This document shows, piece by piece, positions 1-9,499 of a stretch of 64,000 nucleotides of DNA. The translations under genes and the position numbers were made by a program. The notes under the pieces were generated by a model. It was not told the origin of the DNA and made no database searches. It saw nothing but the letters and a program-made list of their open reading frames with translations. The first letter of the stretch is position 1. Each line of letters starts with the position of its first letter. This stretch comes from Fen-1301 sp963786395 (lineage in GTDB: Bacteria; Bacteroidota; Ignavibacteria; Ignavibacteriales; Ignavibacteriaceae), in assembly GCA_963786395.1 (NCBI GenBank), contig CAWAZD010000007.1, positions 372,001 through 436,000 on the forward strand. Direction: 5' to 3'.

Positions 1-333
1 TGGCACTGGGATAATCTGAATTTTCTGACTGATCAATACTTCTACAAGCAGATGCCCCGGATCAGAAAACAAAGGTGTACCACAATCCGAAATAAGTGCC
101 GCATTTTTCCCCTCAATTAACATCATCAGAATATCATTAACAGCTTCTTTTTCATTATGCTCATTGAGAGTAATTAATTCTTTTTCAATTTTGTAATTGG
201 ATAAAAGCCTTCTTCCTTCTTTCAACTCTTCACATAGAATAAAATCCACAGATTTCAGAATATTAAGTGCCCTTAGAGTAATATCCTCATGGTTTCCTAT
301 CGGAGTTGAAACAATATATAATTTTCCATTCAT
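1..333 (-). CDS. rsmI: RsmI, 16S rRNA C1402 2'-O-methyltransferase, partial
   Basis: The first 111 codons of a leftward gene are visible; the C-terminus lies beyond the window edge. The translation begins MNGKLYIVSTPIGN and contains ISDCGTPLFSDPG, the two SAM-binding signatures of the RsmI family (usually TPIGN and SDAGTP). RsmI methylates the ribose of C1402 in the 16S rRNA decoding centre, in the cytoplasm. The start is the ATG at 333. The family is about 230-290 residues, so less than half is present. The neighbouring transporter gene is divergent. The Cys in place of Ala in the SDxGTP motif is a minor variation. Confidence 0.88.
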   Translation of the reverse strand, partial: MNGKLYIVSTPIGNHEDITLRALNILKSVDFILCEELKEGRRLLSNYKIEKELITLNEHNEKEAVNDILMMLIEGKNAALISDCGTPLFSDPGHLLVEVLISQKIQIIPVP

Positions 334-468
334 AATATAAAAATACAGGATTTCTGACTGTTTTTGTAAAATAATATTGCCTAATAACGAAAATTCTTGG
401 TAATTTTATCAGATAATTTTGAACCTCATAATTAATAATTTTATTCATTAATTAAATTTGGTAACCAT

Positions 469-2455
469 ATGAGCGATCCTCAGAGACAAAATAATTTAGA
501 AGGGCTCCCAAGTAATGCGTATAAAGAACTCAAACCGGGTGAAGAATATACACCTGTTATGCCTCCAAACCGACCCGTGCCGGAAATAAGTATTTATTCC
601 GTAGGGTGGGGATTGATAATGGCGGCTATTTTTTCAGCAGCTGCAGCTTACCTGGGTCTTAAAATAGGCCAGGTATTTGAGGCGGCTATACCTATTGCTA
701 TTATAGCGGTAGGGTTATCTGCCGCAACAAAAAGAAAAAATGCCCTGGGAGAAAATATAATAATCCAGTCGATAGGCGGAGCATCAGGTGTAATTGTTGC
801 CGGTGCTATTTTTACTATTCCAGCATTATTAAATATTAAACCTGGCTGCCGATTTCTATAAAATATTTCTTGCCTCATTATTCGGCGGAATATTAGGAAT
901 ATTGTTCCTGATCCCCTTCCGAAAATATTTTGTTTCAGATATGCATGGAAAATTTCCTTTCCCGGAAGCTACAGCCTCGACTGAAGTTCTTGTTGCCGGA
1001 GAAAAAGGTGGAGAACAAGCAGGGGTGTTAATTGTCAGTGGAATAATTGGTGGTATCTATGATTTTATAATAGCATCATTCGGATGGTGGAGTGAAGTAT
1101 TTACAACTAGAGTTGTACCGGCCGGGGTCTTGTTAGCAGATAAAATGAAAATTGTTTTCCGCCTTAATGTAGGTGCGGCAGTAATGGGTTTGGGGTATAT
1201 AACCGGGTTGAAATATACCGCTATTATTTGTGCCGGATCATTTGTTTCATGGTATTTACTCATTCCTGTAGTTTCATATGTCGGCGGAGGATTAACACAA
1301 CCGCTTGGTGCCAATATAACAAACCTTGTTGCAAATATGACGCCTGAAGAAATTTTCAGGAATTATGTTAGACATATTGGTATTGGTGGAATTGCAATGG
1401 CTGGGGTAATAGGTATTATCCGGTCTTCAAAAATAATTGCTGCCGCATTTTCATTGGCAGTAAAAGAAATATTCGGAAAGAAAATAGGAACCGGTGATAA
1501 ATTAAGAACCCATCGTGATCTTCCTATGAGCATTATTGCAATGGGAATTATTATAACCGCTATTTGCATTCTTCTTTTCTTCCAATTTGGAGTTGTAAAT
1601 AATTGGGGACAAGCTTTGGTTGGGCTGGCAATCGTATTAATAATTTCATTCCTTTTTACCACCGTTGCGGCTACTGCAATTGCAATAGTTGGTACAAATC
1701 CTGTTTCAGGAATGACATTGATGACTCTGATTTTATCTTCACTTGTTCTCGTTGCCGTTGGATTGAACGGAAATAATGGAATGATTGCGGCGTTGATAAT
1801 TGGCGGTGTTGTTTGTACAGCACTATCAATGTCGGGTGGATTTATAACCGATCTTAAAATCGGTTACTGGTTAGGAAGTTCTCCTTATAAACAGCAGGGT
1901 TGGAAGTTTTTAGGAACTCTTGTTTCCGCTGCAACAGTTGGATGGGTAATACTCATACTCAATAAAACTTATGGTTTCACCGGTGAAGGTGCTTTAGTTG
2001 CTCCTCAGGCTAATGCTATGGCAGCAGTAATAAAACCTTTAATGGCAAATCAACCGGCTCCCTGGATGCTTTATTTGGCAGGTGCTTTTATGTCTCTGAT
2101 TCTTACTATGATTGGAGTTCCTGCACTTGCGTTTGCATTAGGAATGTACATTCCACTTGAACTCAATACACCTTTGTTAATAGGAGGTTTGATTTCTCAT
2201 TTTGTATCCACAAGAAGTAAAGATGAGAAAGTAAATAATGCAAGAAGAGAAAGAGGAACACTAATAGCTTCAGGATTTATTGCGGGTGGCGCTCTTCTTG
2301 GAGTTATAAGTGCAATACTTCGATATGCAGGATTTAATTGGGTAAATGCAGAGTGGGTTGAATCAAATTCTGCGGCTCTGCTTGCCCTAGTCATGTTTGC
2401 GGTAATATGCGTTTATATGATTTGGGATTCTTTAAGAGCAAAACCCGTAGAATAA
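469..2455 (+). CDS. OPT family oligopeptide transporter (one frameshift)
   Basis: This is a polytopic inner-membrane transporter of the OPT family, which imports oligopeptides or metal chelates by proton symport. It is read as 469..861 (130 residues, ending in the first membrane segments) and 902..2455 (517 residues). In the second frame the coding runs back to about 845 (AADFYKIFLASLFGGILGIL), so the parts join at about 836-845 after one extra base. The joined product of about 660 residues has a hydrophilic N-terminus, more than a dozen hydrophobic segments and typical OPT stretches such as FPFPEATASTEVL and NPVSGMT. The start is the ATG at 469. No partner genes adjoin it, and a strong terminator follows. 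The break may be a sequencing error or a recent mutation. Substrate unknown. Confidence 0.87.
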
Positions 2456-2475
2456 TTAACTCTATTATTTAAAAC

Positions 2476-2506
2476 AAAAAAGGCTGCCTGTAAGGCAGCC
2501 TTTTAT
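2476..2506 (+). terminator. Rho-independent terminator after the OPT gene
   Basis: A perfect 7-bp GC-rich stem, GGCTGCC (2482-2488) and GGCAGCC (2494-2500), with a 5-base loop is preceded by an A-run and followed by TTTT. The A and T tracts make it potentially bidirectional. It would end the rightward OPT transcript and could also serve leftward gmd-operon transcription. Confidence 0.85.
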
Positions 2507-2521
2507 AATTTGCGAAAATTT

Positions 2522-2639
2522 GGGGTACGACTTTTGTACTTCCTAAAAGCCGCCTTAATACCATTTTAGTACATCAGGGGTACGGCAAAGGTACTTCAAC
2601 CATACGGCAACTGTACTACTTTGGTACGGCAATGATACT
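2522..2639. repeat. Degenerate short-repeat cluster (GTACGGCAA...TACTTCAA)
   Basis: Several imperfect copies of a unit resembling ggtacggcaa-n-g-n-tacttcaa occur here, including at about 2579-2599, 2611-2625 and 2622-2641. The stretch is noncoding and lies between the OPT terminator and the true 3' end of gmd. No ORF is seen. Confidence 0.5.
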
Positions 2640-3768
2640 TCAAAACCCTCTTGCCAGAACTTTATCCATGTCAGATTTAATCATAACATTTACTAGTTCA
2701 TGGAATTTGGTTTTTACTTTCCAACCTAAAACTTTTTCAGCTTTAGCAGGATTACCTATAAGTATATCTACTTCCGTTGGACGATAATAACCTCGGATCA
2801 ACTTCAACAATCAGTGTTCCTGGTTTCAAATCAACAAAATCAAAATGATAATTTGAAGAATTCTTCTTAAATTCAACGAGAGATTTTGCTATATCCCAAT
2901 CTACACTTTTAATATAACCCTTTTCATTTTCGCCTTTGCCCTTCCATTCAATTTCAATTCCAAGTCCTTTAAACGTCAATTCCGTAAATTCTCTTACCGG
3001 GTGTGTTTCACCGGTTGCAAGAACAAAATCTTCGGCTTTATCCTGCTGCAATATGCGCCACATTCCATCACAATATTCAGGAGCAAAACCCCAGTCTCTT
3101 TTTGCATCAAGATTTCCAAGCGAAACGGTTTTCTGTTTGCCAATCGCTATCCTTGATGCTGCTCTTGTAATTTTTCTGGTTACAAATGTTTCTCCTCTGC
3201 GCGGTGATTCATGGTTAAAAAGAATTCCGTTACATGCAAAAATATCATAAGCTTCACGGTAATTAACTATTATCCAGTAACCATATAATTTGGCAACTCC
3301 ATATGGTGAACGGGGGTAAAAAGGAGTGCTTTCTGTTTGAGGGATCTCCTGTACTTTGCCGAACAACTCACTTGTGGATGCCTGGTAGAATTTTACTTTC
3401 TTTAACCCGACTTCCCTGATAGCATCCAAAAACCGCAATGTTCCAAGTGCATCTACCTGACCTGTATAATCAGGAATTTCAAATGAAACTTTTACATGAC
3501 TCTGAGCTGCCAGATTATAAATTTCATCAGGCTCTATTTTTTCAAGCAGCCGGTTAAGATTGCTTGTATCAACAAGATCACCAAAATGAAGAAAAAGAGT
3601 TTTATTGAGGATTTCTTTGTTTGAATACAGATGGTCAATCCTTCCGGTATTAAAGGAACTACTCCTTCTTATAATACCATGAACTTCGTACCCTTTTTCG
3701 AGTAAAATTTCCGTTAAATAACTTCCATCCTGCCCCGTTATACCGGTAATAAGTGCTTTCTTTTTCAT
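2640..3768 (-). CDS. gmd: GDP-mannose 4,6-dehydratase (one frameshift near the 3' end)
   Basis: Converts GDP-D-mannose to GDP-4-keto-6-deoxy-mannose, the first step to GDP-L-fucose and related deoxy sugars. It is a cytosolic short-chain dehydrogenase/reductase family enzyme. The NADP-binding loop TGITGQDGSYL is at residues 8-18 and the catalytic YGVAK tetrad motif near residue 156. The uninterrupted frame stops at 2752 after EVDPRLLSS. One base to the side the conserved ending EVDPRYYRPTEVDILIG...VLGWK continues to a TGA at 2640-2642, giving about 375 residues, the usual length. The extra T lies at about 2789-2790. It pairs functionally with fcl upstream in the same leftward cluster, separated from it by a small four-helix-bundle gene. 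Confidence 0.93.
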
Positions 3769-3779
3769 GTGTTATATTT

Positions 3780-3826
3780 AAAAGTTAAAAGTTAAAAGTT
3801 AAAAGTTAAAAGTTAAAAGTTAAAAT
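3780..3826. repeat. Tandem heptanucleotide repeat (GTTAAAA)x6
   Basis: Six head-to-tail copies of GTTAAAA with starts at 3784, 3791, 3798, 3805, 3812 and 3819. It lies just upstream of the gmd start and downstream of the four-helix-bundle gene. Related TTTTAACTTTTAC tracts occur at about 4190-4220, 40585-40612, 42577-42605 and 63770-63800. Confidence 0.9.
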
Positions 3827-3842
3827 TAAACGGAAAATTATA

Positions 3843-4178
3843 TTAGAGTTTACAACAAATCGAACCTAATATATTTTTTAATTCAGTCGCTTCTTTAAGT
3901 AAAGAATCAATATTATTGTTTTTATTCTCAAGTTGTTTAATAATTCGTAACCAATAATGCGATTCTCGCATCTCCTTCAAAGAAATAAATACTTTATTTT
4001 TAAAATCAGCTCTTGATATTGCGCCCTGAGCCTCTTCATAGTTTGCTCCTGCTGAAGTCGAAGATTTAGCTAACTGGTATCTCAATATTTTAAATTCCGG
4101 ACTCAATGGAAGGGATGATAAAAATTTCAATGTACTTATGGAAAATTTAAATAACCTCTCATTTAATTCGTTTTCCAT
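3843..4178 (-). CDS. Four helix bundle protein (S23/IVP family)
   Basis: A 111-residue, mostly alpha-helical protein. The conserved core AKSSTSAGANYEEAQGA and the helix KVFISLKEMRESHYWLRII are hallmarks of the four helix bundle / 23S rRNA intervening-sequence protein family. The biochemical role is unknown; in Bacteroidota-type genomes these genes often sit as small cargo inside surface-polysaccharide clusters, as here between fcl and gmd. No 23S rRNA gene is nearby. Length matches the family. It is flanked on both sides by TTTTAACTTTT-type repeats, so it may have been inserted as a unit. Confidence 0.85.
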   Translation of the reverse strand: MENELNERLFKFSISTLKFLSSLPLSPEFKILRYQLAKSSTSAGANYEEAQGAISRADFKNKVFISLKEMRESHYWLRIIKQLENKNNNIDSLLKEATELKNILGSICCKL

Positions 4179-4205
4179 ATTTCCTATACTTTTTACTTTT
4201 ACCTT

Positions 4206-5156
4206 TTAACTTTTACCTTGTTTTAGGTACCATTCATATGTTTTCGCAATTCCGGTTTTAAGATCAGTTTTTGCTTTCCATCCAAGTTTATTTATCCGCG
4301 AAACATCCAATAGTTTCCGCGGGGTTCCATCTGGTTTGGAAGAATCATATTCCAATTTTCCTTTGAATCCAACAATCTCCGATATCATTTCAGCGAGTTC
4401 AGATATGGTCAGATCTTCACCCCTGCCGATATTTATCTGAGAAATTCCATTTTCATAAAGATCACTTGCGTTAACATTTTCAAGAAGAAATACAATTGCT
4501 TCCGCAAGATCATCTACAAAAAGAAATTCTCGTTTGGGATTACCCGTTCCCCATATAACCACGCTTTCTGACGAATTTGTCTTCGCTTCATGGAACTTTC
4601 TTATTAATGCAGGAAGTACGTGTGAAGTATCCAGATTAAAATTGTCATAAAAACCAAAAAGGTTGGTTGGCATAACGGAATAATAATTACTCCCATATTG
4701 CCGGTAATAATTTTCACAGAGTTTTATGCCGGCAATTTTGGCTATAGCATAGGGTTCGTTGGTATACTCAAGATAATCTGATAAAAGGTATTCTTCTTTT
4801 AAGGGCTGCGGTGCAAGTTTTGGATAAATGCATGAACTACCAAGAAAAATAAGTTTTTCCACATTATTCTGATAAGCAGCATTTATAATATTTGACTCTA
4901 TCATAAGGTTTTCATAAATAAATTCTGCCCGGTATTTATTATTTGCCAGTATCCCGCCTACTTTCGCTGCAGCTACAATTACCATGTCGGGTTTTTCCTG
5001 TCGGAAGAATGTTTCAACATCCTCCTGCCGGATAAGATTTAGTTCCTCAAGATTCCTGGTAATTATGTTAGAATAATTTTTCTGTACTAACTGCCGTGCG
5101 ATGGCTGATCCAACCATTCCATTATGACCCGCCAAATAAATTCTTTTATTAGTCAC
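4206..5156 (-). CDS. fcl: GDP-L-fucose synthase
   Basis: A bifunctional 3,5-epimerase/4-reductase that turns the Gmd product into GDP-L-fucose with NADPH. The 316-residue length is standard. The Rossmann loop AGHNGMVGSAI is at residues 8-18, and the catalytic YAIAK motif lies near residue 137 within EPYAIAKIAGIKLCENY. The LGSSCIYPK segment is typical of the family. It starts with GTG at 5156, 14 bases after the aminotransferase stop upstream. With gmd it gives a complete route from GDP-mannose to GDP-fucose. Confidence 0.95.
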   Translation of the reverse strand: MTNKRIYLAGHNGMVGSAIARQLVQKNYSNIITRNLEELNLIRQEDVETFFRQEKPDMVIVAAAKVGGILANNKYRAEFIYENLMIESNIINAAYQNNVEKLIFLGSSCIYPKLAPQPLKEEYLLSDYLEYTNEPYAIAKIAGIKLCENYYRQYGSNYYSVMPTNLFGFYDNFNLDTSHVLPALIRKFHEAKTNSSESVVIWGTGNPKREFLFVDDLAEAIVFLLENVNASDLYENGISQINIGRGEDLTISELAEMISEIVGFKGKLEYDSSKPDGTPRKLLDVSRINKLGWKAKTDLKTGIAKTYEWYLKQGKS

Positions 5157-5170
5157 GATATAATTCTTTT

Positions 5171-6338
5171 TTATTTTTTAATAAATTCACTGATTGTCTG
5201 AACTACAAAACGAAGCTGCTCTTTTGTCAGTTCAGGAAATATTGGAAGTGCGATAGATGTATCGGCTTCAGCTTCAGCAATTGGAAAATCTTTTAGTTTG
5301 TAATTAAGATCTTTAAAACATTCCTGCAGATGGAAAGGAACAGGATAATATATTTCCGAGCTCACTCCTTTTTCTGCAAGATATTTTCTTAAATCATCTC
5401 TTTTTTCAGCTCTTATAATATATTGATTATAAATGTGATAATTCTTAGCTCCGGAGTTTTTATAAACTGCAGCTGGAAGTAGAATTTTATTCCTATCATC
5501 AAATTTAATTTTGCCTTCTGCCTCTGCCAGTCCGAATTCAATAAAGAATTTTGTGTAATCAGCGGCATTCTGTCTTCTTTTTTCAGACCATGAATTCAAG
5601 ATATGGAAGTTTAACATTTAAAACCGCTGCCTGTATTGCATCAATTCTAAAATTACCCCCGATAATTTTATGATAATATTTTGGATATCCACCATGGACA
5701 CGAAGGATATGTAATTTTTCACCTAATTCTTTATCGTTGGTAGTTACAAGTCCGCCATCACCAAAACATCCTAAATTCTTGCTTGGGAAAAATGAGAAAC
5801 AGCCGATATCACCGATTGTACCAACACATCTTTGATCCTTATATTGCGCCCCGATTGCCTGGGCAGCATCTTCAATAACTCTAAGGCCATGTTTCCGTGC
5901 AATAGCCATTATTTCATCCATTTCGGCGCTCTGCCCGTAAAGGTGAACAGGAATAATTGCTTTAGTTTTTGGTGTTATCTTTTTTTCTATTTCTTTAGGA
6001 TCCATATTAAAAGTAACCGGATCAGAATCAACAAGTACCGGCACACCATTAAGTCTGGAAATAGTCCCGGCTGTTGCAAAGAAAGAATATGTTGGTACTA
6101 TTACTTCATCACCTGGTTTCAGATCAATCGCCATTAATGCAATCAATAGAGCATCGGTTCCGGAAGATACTCCTGTTGCATATTTGCATCCTAAATATTC
6201 ACAAAAAGCCTTCTCCATTTTTTCAACTTCCGGGCCAAGTATAAAATATTGTGATTCAGCAACCCTGATCAATGCTTCATCTAGTTCTTTTTTTAAGGAC
6301 GTATATTGTAGTTTAAGGTCTAATAATGGAACTGTCAT
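5171..6338 (-). CDS. DegT/DnrJ/EryC1/StrS aminotransferase (one frameshift)
   Basis: A PLP-dependent sugar aminotransferase that transfers an amino group to a keto-sugar nucleotide. It is read in two pieces, 5583..6338 (N-terminal 251 residues) and 5171..5617 (C-terminal 148). They join at about 5600-5605, where one extra base separates LNVKLPYL from NSWSEKRRQNAADY. The joined length of about 389 residues is normal. The PLP lysine is in FFPSKNLGCFGDGG, and GVSSGTDALLIAL binds the cofactor phosphate. The start ATG at 6338 has an upstream GGAG. It is clearly paralogous to the aminotransferase at 8332..9444. The exact sugar cannot be told from sequence. Confidence 0.9.
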
Positions 6339-6458
6339 ATTATCTCCGAAAATTAAATTAAATTTTTAAGGACACGCTTTAAAAATTACAAAAGTAATAT
6401 TTTTGTGAGCAGTAAATTAGTCAGAATAAAAAAGAAAAGAAATATTTATCACCCTAAA

Positions 6459-7013
6459 TCAAACGGAAAAGAACATCTCTTTCTCTGATTCCTGAAAAGG
6501 ATTTGCATTAAGGTCCTTTGTGGATACTATAGGATTATCAATTTTCCAATCGATATTCAAATCTGGGTCACAGTATAATATTGTCCGTTCATTTTCTTTA
6601 CTGTAAAAATTGGTGCATTTGTATTGAAAAATAGCCGTGTCTGACAAAACAGAAAACCCATGCGCAAAGCCAACAGGTATCCAAAACTGCAAATGGTTAT
6701 CTTCTGAAAGTTCAGTTGAAAAGTGTTTACCGAATGTTGGCGAATTTAACCTGAGGTCAACAGCTACATCAAGAACTTTCCCTTGCAAAACGAAGCACAA
6801 CTTACCCTGGGCTTTATCACCAACCTGGTAATGAAGACCTCTTAAAGTACCCTTACGCGATTTAGAAATATTGTCCTGAACAAAATTAGTTTCAATATTA
6901 TTTACTTGAAATTTCTTTAAATTATATGATTCAAAAAAATATCCCCTCTCATCAGGAAACACATCAGGTTGAATAATTAACAAACCTTCTATAGTAGTCT
7001 TTGTAATTTCCAT
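6459..7013 (-). CDS. rfbC: dTDP-4-dehydrorhamnose 3,5-epimerase
   Basis: Epimerises dTDP-4-keto-6-deoxyglucose at C3 and C5 in the dTDP-rhamnose or related deoxysugar pathway. It is a cupin fold of about 184 residues. Conserved features are the DERGYFFESYN N-terminal signature, the catalytic His in GTLRGLHYQ and the GFAHGF motif. I choose the ATG at 7013, which overlaps the stop of rfbA as TAATG; an upstream in-frame ATG at 7028 would lie inside rfbA. Translational coupling with rfbA is therefore likely. The usual partners rfbB and rfbD are not in the window. Confidence 0.93.
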   Translation of the reverse strand: MEITKTTIEGLLIIQPDVFPDERGYFFESYNLKKFQVNNIETNFVQDNISKSRKGTLRGLHYQVGDKAQGKLCFVLQGKVLDVAVDLRLNSPTFGKHFSTELSEDNHLQFWIPVGFAHGFSVLSDTAIFQYKCTNFYSKENERTILYCDPDLNIDWKIDNPIVSTKDLNANPFQESEKEMFFSV

Positions 7014-7873
7014 TAGTCCCTCAAACACCTTTCAAGATAAGTACGGTAAAATGACTTTGGAATTACCTCAATTAATGATTCAAATTCCTGTTTACTAATA
7101 TATTTCATCTTATATGCAATTTCTTCAATACAAGCAACTTTCAACCCCTGTCTCTCTTCAATAACTCCAAAAAAGTTGGAAGCCTGGAGTAATGCCTCCG
7201 GGGTTCCAGTATCCAGCCATGCAATACCCCTACCGATTTTTTCGACTTTAAGCATATTCCTGCAAAGATATACTTTGTTTACATCGGTAATTTCAAGTTC
7301 ACCACGTGCGGAAGGTTTAAGTTCCTTTGATATTTTAATAACATCATTGTTGTAAATATAAAGTCCCGGAACCGCATAATTAGATCTAGGTTTTAGGGGT
7401 TTTTCTTCAAGAGAGAGTGCATTGCCTTCCTTATCAAATTCAATGATACCATATCTTTCCGGATCATTTACCTGATAACCAAAAATTGTAGCTCCGGTGT
7501 TTTTATTAAGTGCTTTGTAGAAAAAACCAAACTCTCCGTAAAATATGTTATCACCAAGTATCAGAGTTACACTGTCATTACCGATAAATTTTTCTCCAAT
7601 GATAAAAGCTTCAGCAATCCCGTTTGGCGCATTTTGAACAGCATATTCTATATTCAAGCCCAACTGTTTCCCGTCCTCAAAAAGTTCCTTATAGAAAGGA
7701 ATAGTCTCCTTATTTGATATAATAAGAATTTCCTTTATACCTCCAAGCATGAGTATTGATAAAGGGTAATATATTAATGGCTTATCATAAATCGCGGTAA
7801 GTTGTTTACTGTATATCTTGGTTATCGGATAGAGTCGTGAACCGGAACCTCCGGCAAGAATTATTCCTTTCAT
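7013..7873 (-). CDS. rfbA: Glucose-1-phosphate thymidylyltransferase
   Basis: Makes dTDP-glucose from glucose 1-phosphate and dTTP, the entry step for dTDP deoxysugars. The 286-residue length is typical. The nucleotide-binding signature GIILAGGSGSRLYPIT followed by YSKQL is at residues 3-26. Other family motifs are LGDNIFYG (Mg2+/sugar site) and GRGIAWLDTGTPEALLQAS. It is followed directly and with overlap by rfbC. A gene-free AT-rich stretch of about 460 bp lies upstream, so a promoter is likely there. Confidence 0.95.
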   Translation of the reverse strand: MKGIILAGGSGSRLYPITKIYSKQLTAIYDKPLIYYPLSILMLGGIKEILIISNKETIPFYKELFEDGKQLGLNIEYAVQNAPNGIAEAFIIGEKFIGNDSVTLILGDNIFYGEFGFFYKALNKNTGATIFGYQVNDPERYGIIEFDKEGNALSLEEKPLKPRSNYAVPGLYIYNNDVIKISKELKPSARGELEITDVNKVYLCRNMLKVEKIGRGIAWLDTGTPEALLQASNFFGVIEERQGLKVACIEEIAYKMKYISKQEFESLIEVIPKSFYRTYLERCLRD

Positions 7874-8331
7874 ATTAATATTTGATTAGTATAAAAAAAT
7901 GTTTTATTGCATCTCATAATATATGAAAATTCCTAAAGAACTTGATTTCTTTAATTGCCAATTCGGAGATAATCCGTCCCCTTTAAAAAATGAAGGGATT
8001 AAATGTCTCAAGTCTAATATCCAAGCAATAAAGATGGAATAGAAAAGTAGTTTTTTTGCAATATTTGCAACAAAAATCTGATCCAGGGGCAATGCTCCGC
8101 ATTTTCAGTCACATTTTAATAGTGTAATTAAAAGGTTTTGATTGCTTGAGAATAAAAATCAATTGTAGTTATTATTAAATAAAAATAATAAATTTAATCA
8201 GGAAAGGCTTAAAAACTTGAAAAAATTATAACCATTTGTAGAATTTATTCTAATTTATTAGAATTTAAGTGTTTTCCCCTGTTTTACTAATTTTTATAGC
8301 ACCCCTAAATTTCTAATTCGCTATCAATAAT
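7874..8331. other. AT-rich intergenic stretch, no supported gene
   Basis: About 460 bp lies between rfbA and the next leftward gene. A 39-codon rightward frame begins at about 7921 and a 62-codon leftward one spans 7904..8092. Neither shows a ribosome-binding site or recognisable similarity. The part from 8110 to 8330 is very AT-rich and may hold the promoter for rfbA-rfbC. Confidence 0.5.
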
Positions 8332-9444
8332 TTAACTGTAAAATTCCTTAACTTTTGAAGCAATATATTTTATTTGTTCATTCGTTAATTCCGGATACAT
8401 TGGAAGGGAAAGGCAACTTTCGCTTAATTTTTCAGCAACCGGAAAATCTCCATATTTATAGCTTAAATGATTAAAACAGGGCTGGAGATGTAGGGGGACT
8501 GGATAATGTAAACCGGTACTTATCCCATTTTCTTCAAGAAATTTCTGCAGAACGTCTCTTTTATCAGCTTCTTTTATCTGAATTACAAAAAGATGATAAA
8601 CGTGGCAGGCATAATTCATTTCCTTTGGAACAATAATCTGCTCAATATCTTTTAAACATTCATTATATTTCTTTGCAGCACGTCTTCTTTCATTTGTCCA
8701 CTTTTCAAGGTGTTTTAACTTTACATTTAATACCGCCCCCTGAATTCCTTCTAACCTGTAATTATGCCCATAAAGTTCATGATAATATTTCTTTGATGAT
8801 CCATGTTCCCTCATCATCCTGAATTTTAATGCCAGATCTTCATCATTTGTTGTAACTGCTCCTCCCTCACCATATGCACCCAAATTTTTCCCCGGGTAAA
8901 AACTAAACGAGGCTGCTTTTGCCAGTCCACCTGTTTTTTTATTCTTGTATTCTGCTAAATGAGATTGCGCACAGTCCTCAACAACAATTAAATTATACTT
9001 GATCGCAATTTCATTGATTCGATCCATATCTGCAGGCTGACCATAAAGGTGTACAGCCACAATAGCCTTTGTATTTTTTGTAATTGCCTTTTCAATTTTT
9101 TCCGGATCAATATTATAACTATCATTTTCACAATCAACAAAAACAGGTTTTGCCCCGCAAAGGGTAACCCCCCAGGCTGTAGCTATAAAAGTATTTACGG
9201 GTATAATAACTTCATCACCCGGTTTAATTCCCAGAGCCCATAAGACAAGATGGTTACCGTCTGTTCCGGAACTTACACCTATGCAATGTTTTACATTATG
9301 CGCTTTTGCAAAATTGTTTTCAAATTCCTTCACGGCATTGCCTAAAATAAATGAGGAGTTGTCGAGAATGTTTTGAATTGCAGGATTAATTTCATCCCTG
9401 ATTGAATTGTATTGTGCTTTAAGATCAAGAAATGGTATTTTCAT
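8332..9444 (-). CDS. DegT/DnrJ/EryC1/StrS aminotransferase, FdtB-like
   Basis: A PLP-dependent sugar transaminase of 371 residues starting MKIPFLDLKAQYNSI, the normal N-terminus for the family. An in-frame upstream extension to 9555 overlaps the acyltransferase and is rejected. The PLP Lys is in FYPGKNLGAYGEGG, and GVSSGTDGNHL and VVEDCAQSH are further cofactor motifs. Sequence style and the adjoining hexapeptide acyltransferase resemble FdtB/QdtB, the dTDP-3-keto-6-deoxyhexose transaminases. The pair would make an N-acylated 3-amino-3,6-dideoxyhexose. The FdtA-type isomerase and RfbB are absent from the window, so the substrate is inferred. Confidence 0.88.
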   Translation of the reverse strand: MKIPFLDLKAQYNSIRDEINPAIQNILDNSSFILGNAVKEFENNFAKAHNVKHCIGVSSGTDGNHLVLWALGIKPGDEVIIPVNTFIATAWGVTLCGAKPVFVDCENDSYNIDPEKIEKAITKNTKAIVAVHLYGQPADMDRINEIAIKYNLIVVEDCAQSHLAEYKNKKTGGLAKAASFSFYPGKNLGAYGEGGAVTTNDEDLALKFRMMREHGSSKKYYHELYGHNYRLEGIQGAVLNVKLKHLEKWTNERRRAAKKYNECLKDIEQIIVPKEMNYACHVYHLFVIQIKEADKRDVLQKFLEENGISTGLHYPVPLHLQPCFNHLSYKYGDFPVAEKLSESCLSLPMYPELTNEQIKYIASKVKEFYS

Positions 9445-9499
9445 TTTTATCTGACTTATATTTATTAAACATGTTTTTGTTTTCTTCTGTAAATTTCGA

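Noticed and set aside
836..861. Programmed frameshifting in the OPT gene and others
   Set aside because: No shared slippery heptamer or downstream structure links the sites, and the affected genes are unrelated; sequence error or mutation explains them better.
648..878. Leftward frames inside the OPT gene and similar antisense frames across the window
   Set aside because: They are shadows of clearly conserved genes on the other strand.
3780..3826. Possible CRISPR or phase-variable coding repeat
   Set aside because: A 7-bp tandem tract in noncoding DNA without spacers; it lies outside both adjacent coding frames.
7904..8092. 62-codon leftward frame between rfbA and the aminotransferase
   Set aside because: No ribosome-binding site, no family signal, and AT-rich composition; probably chance.
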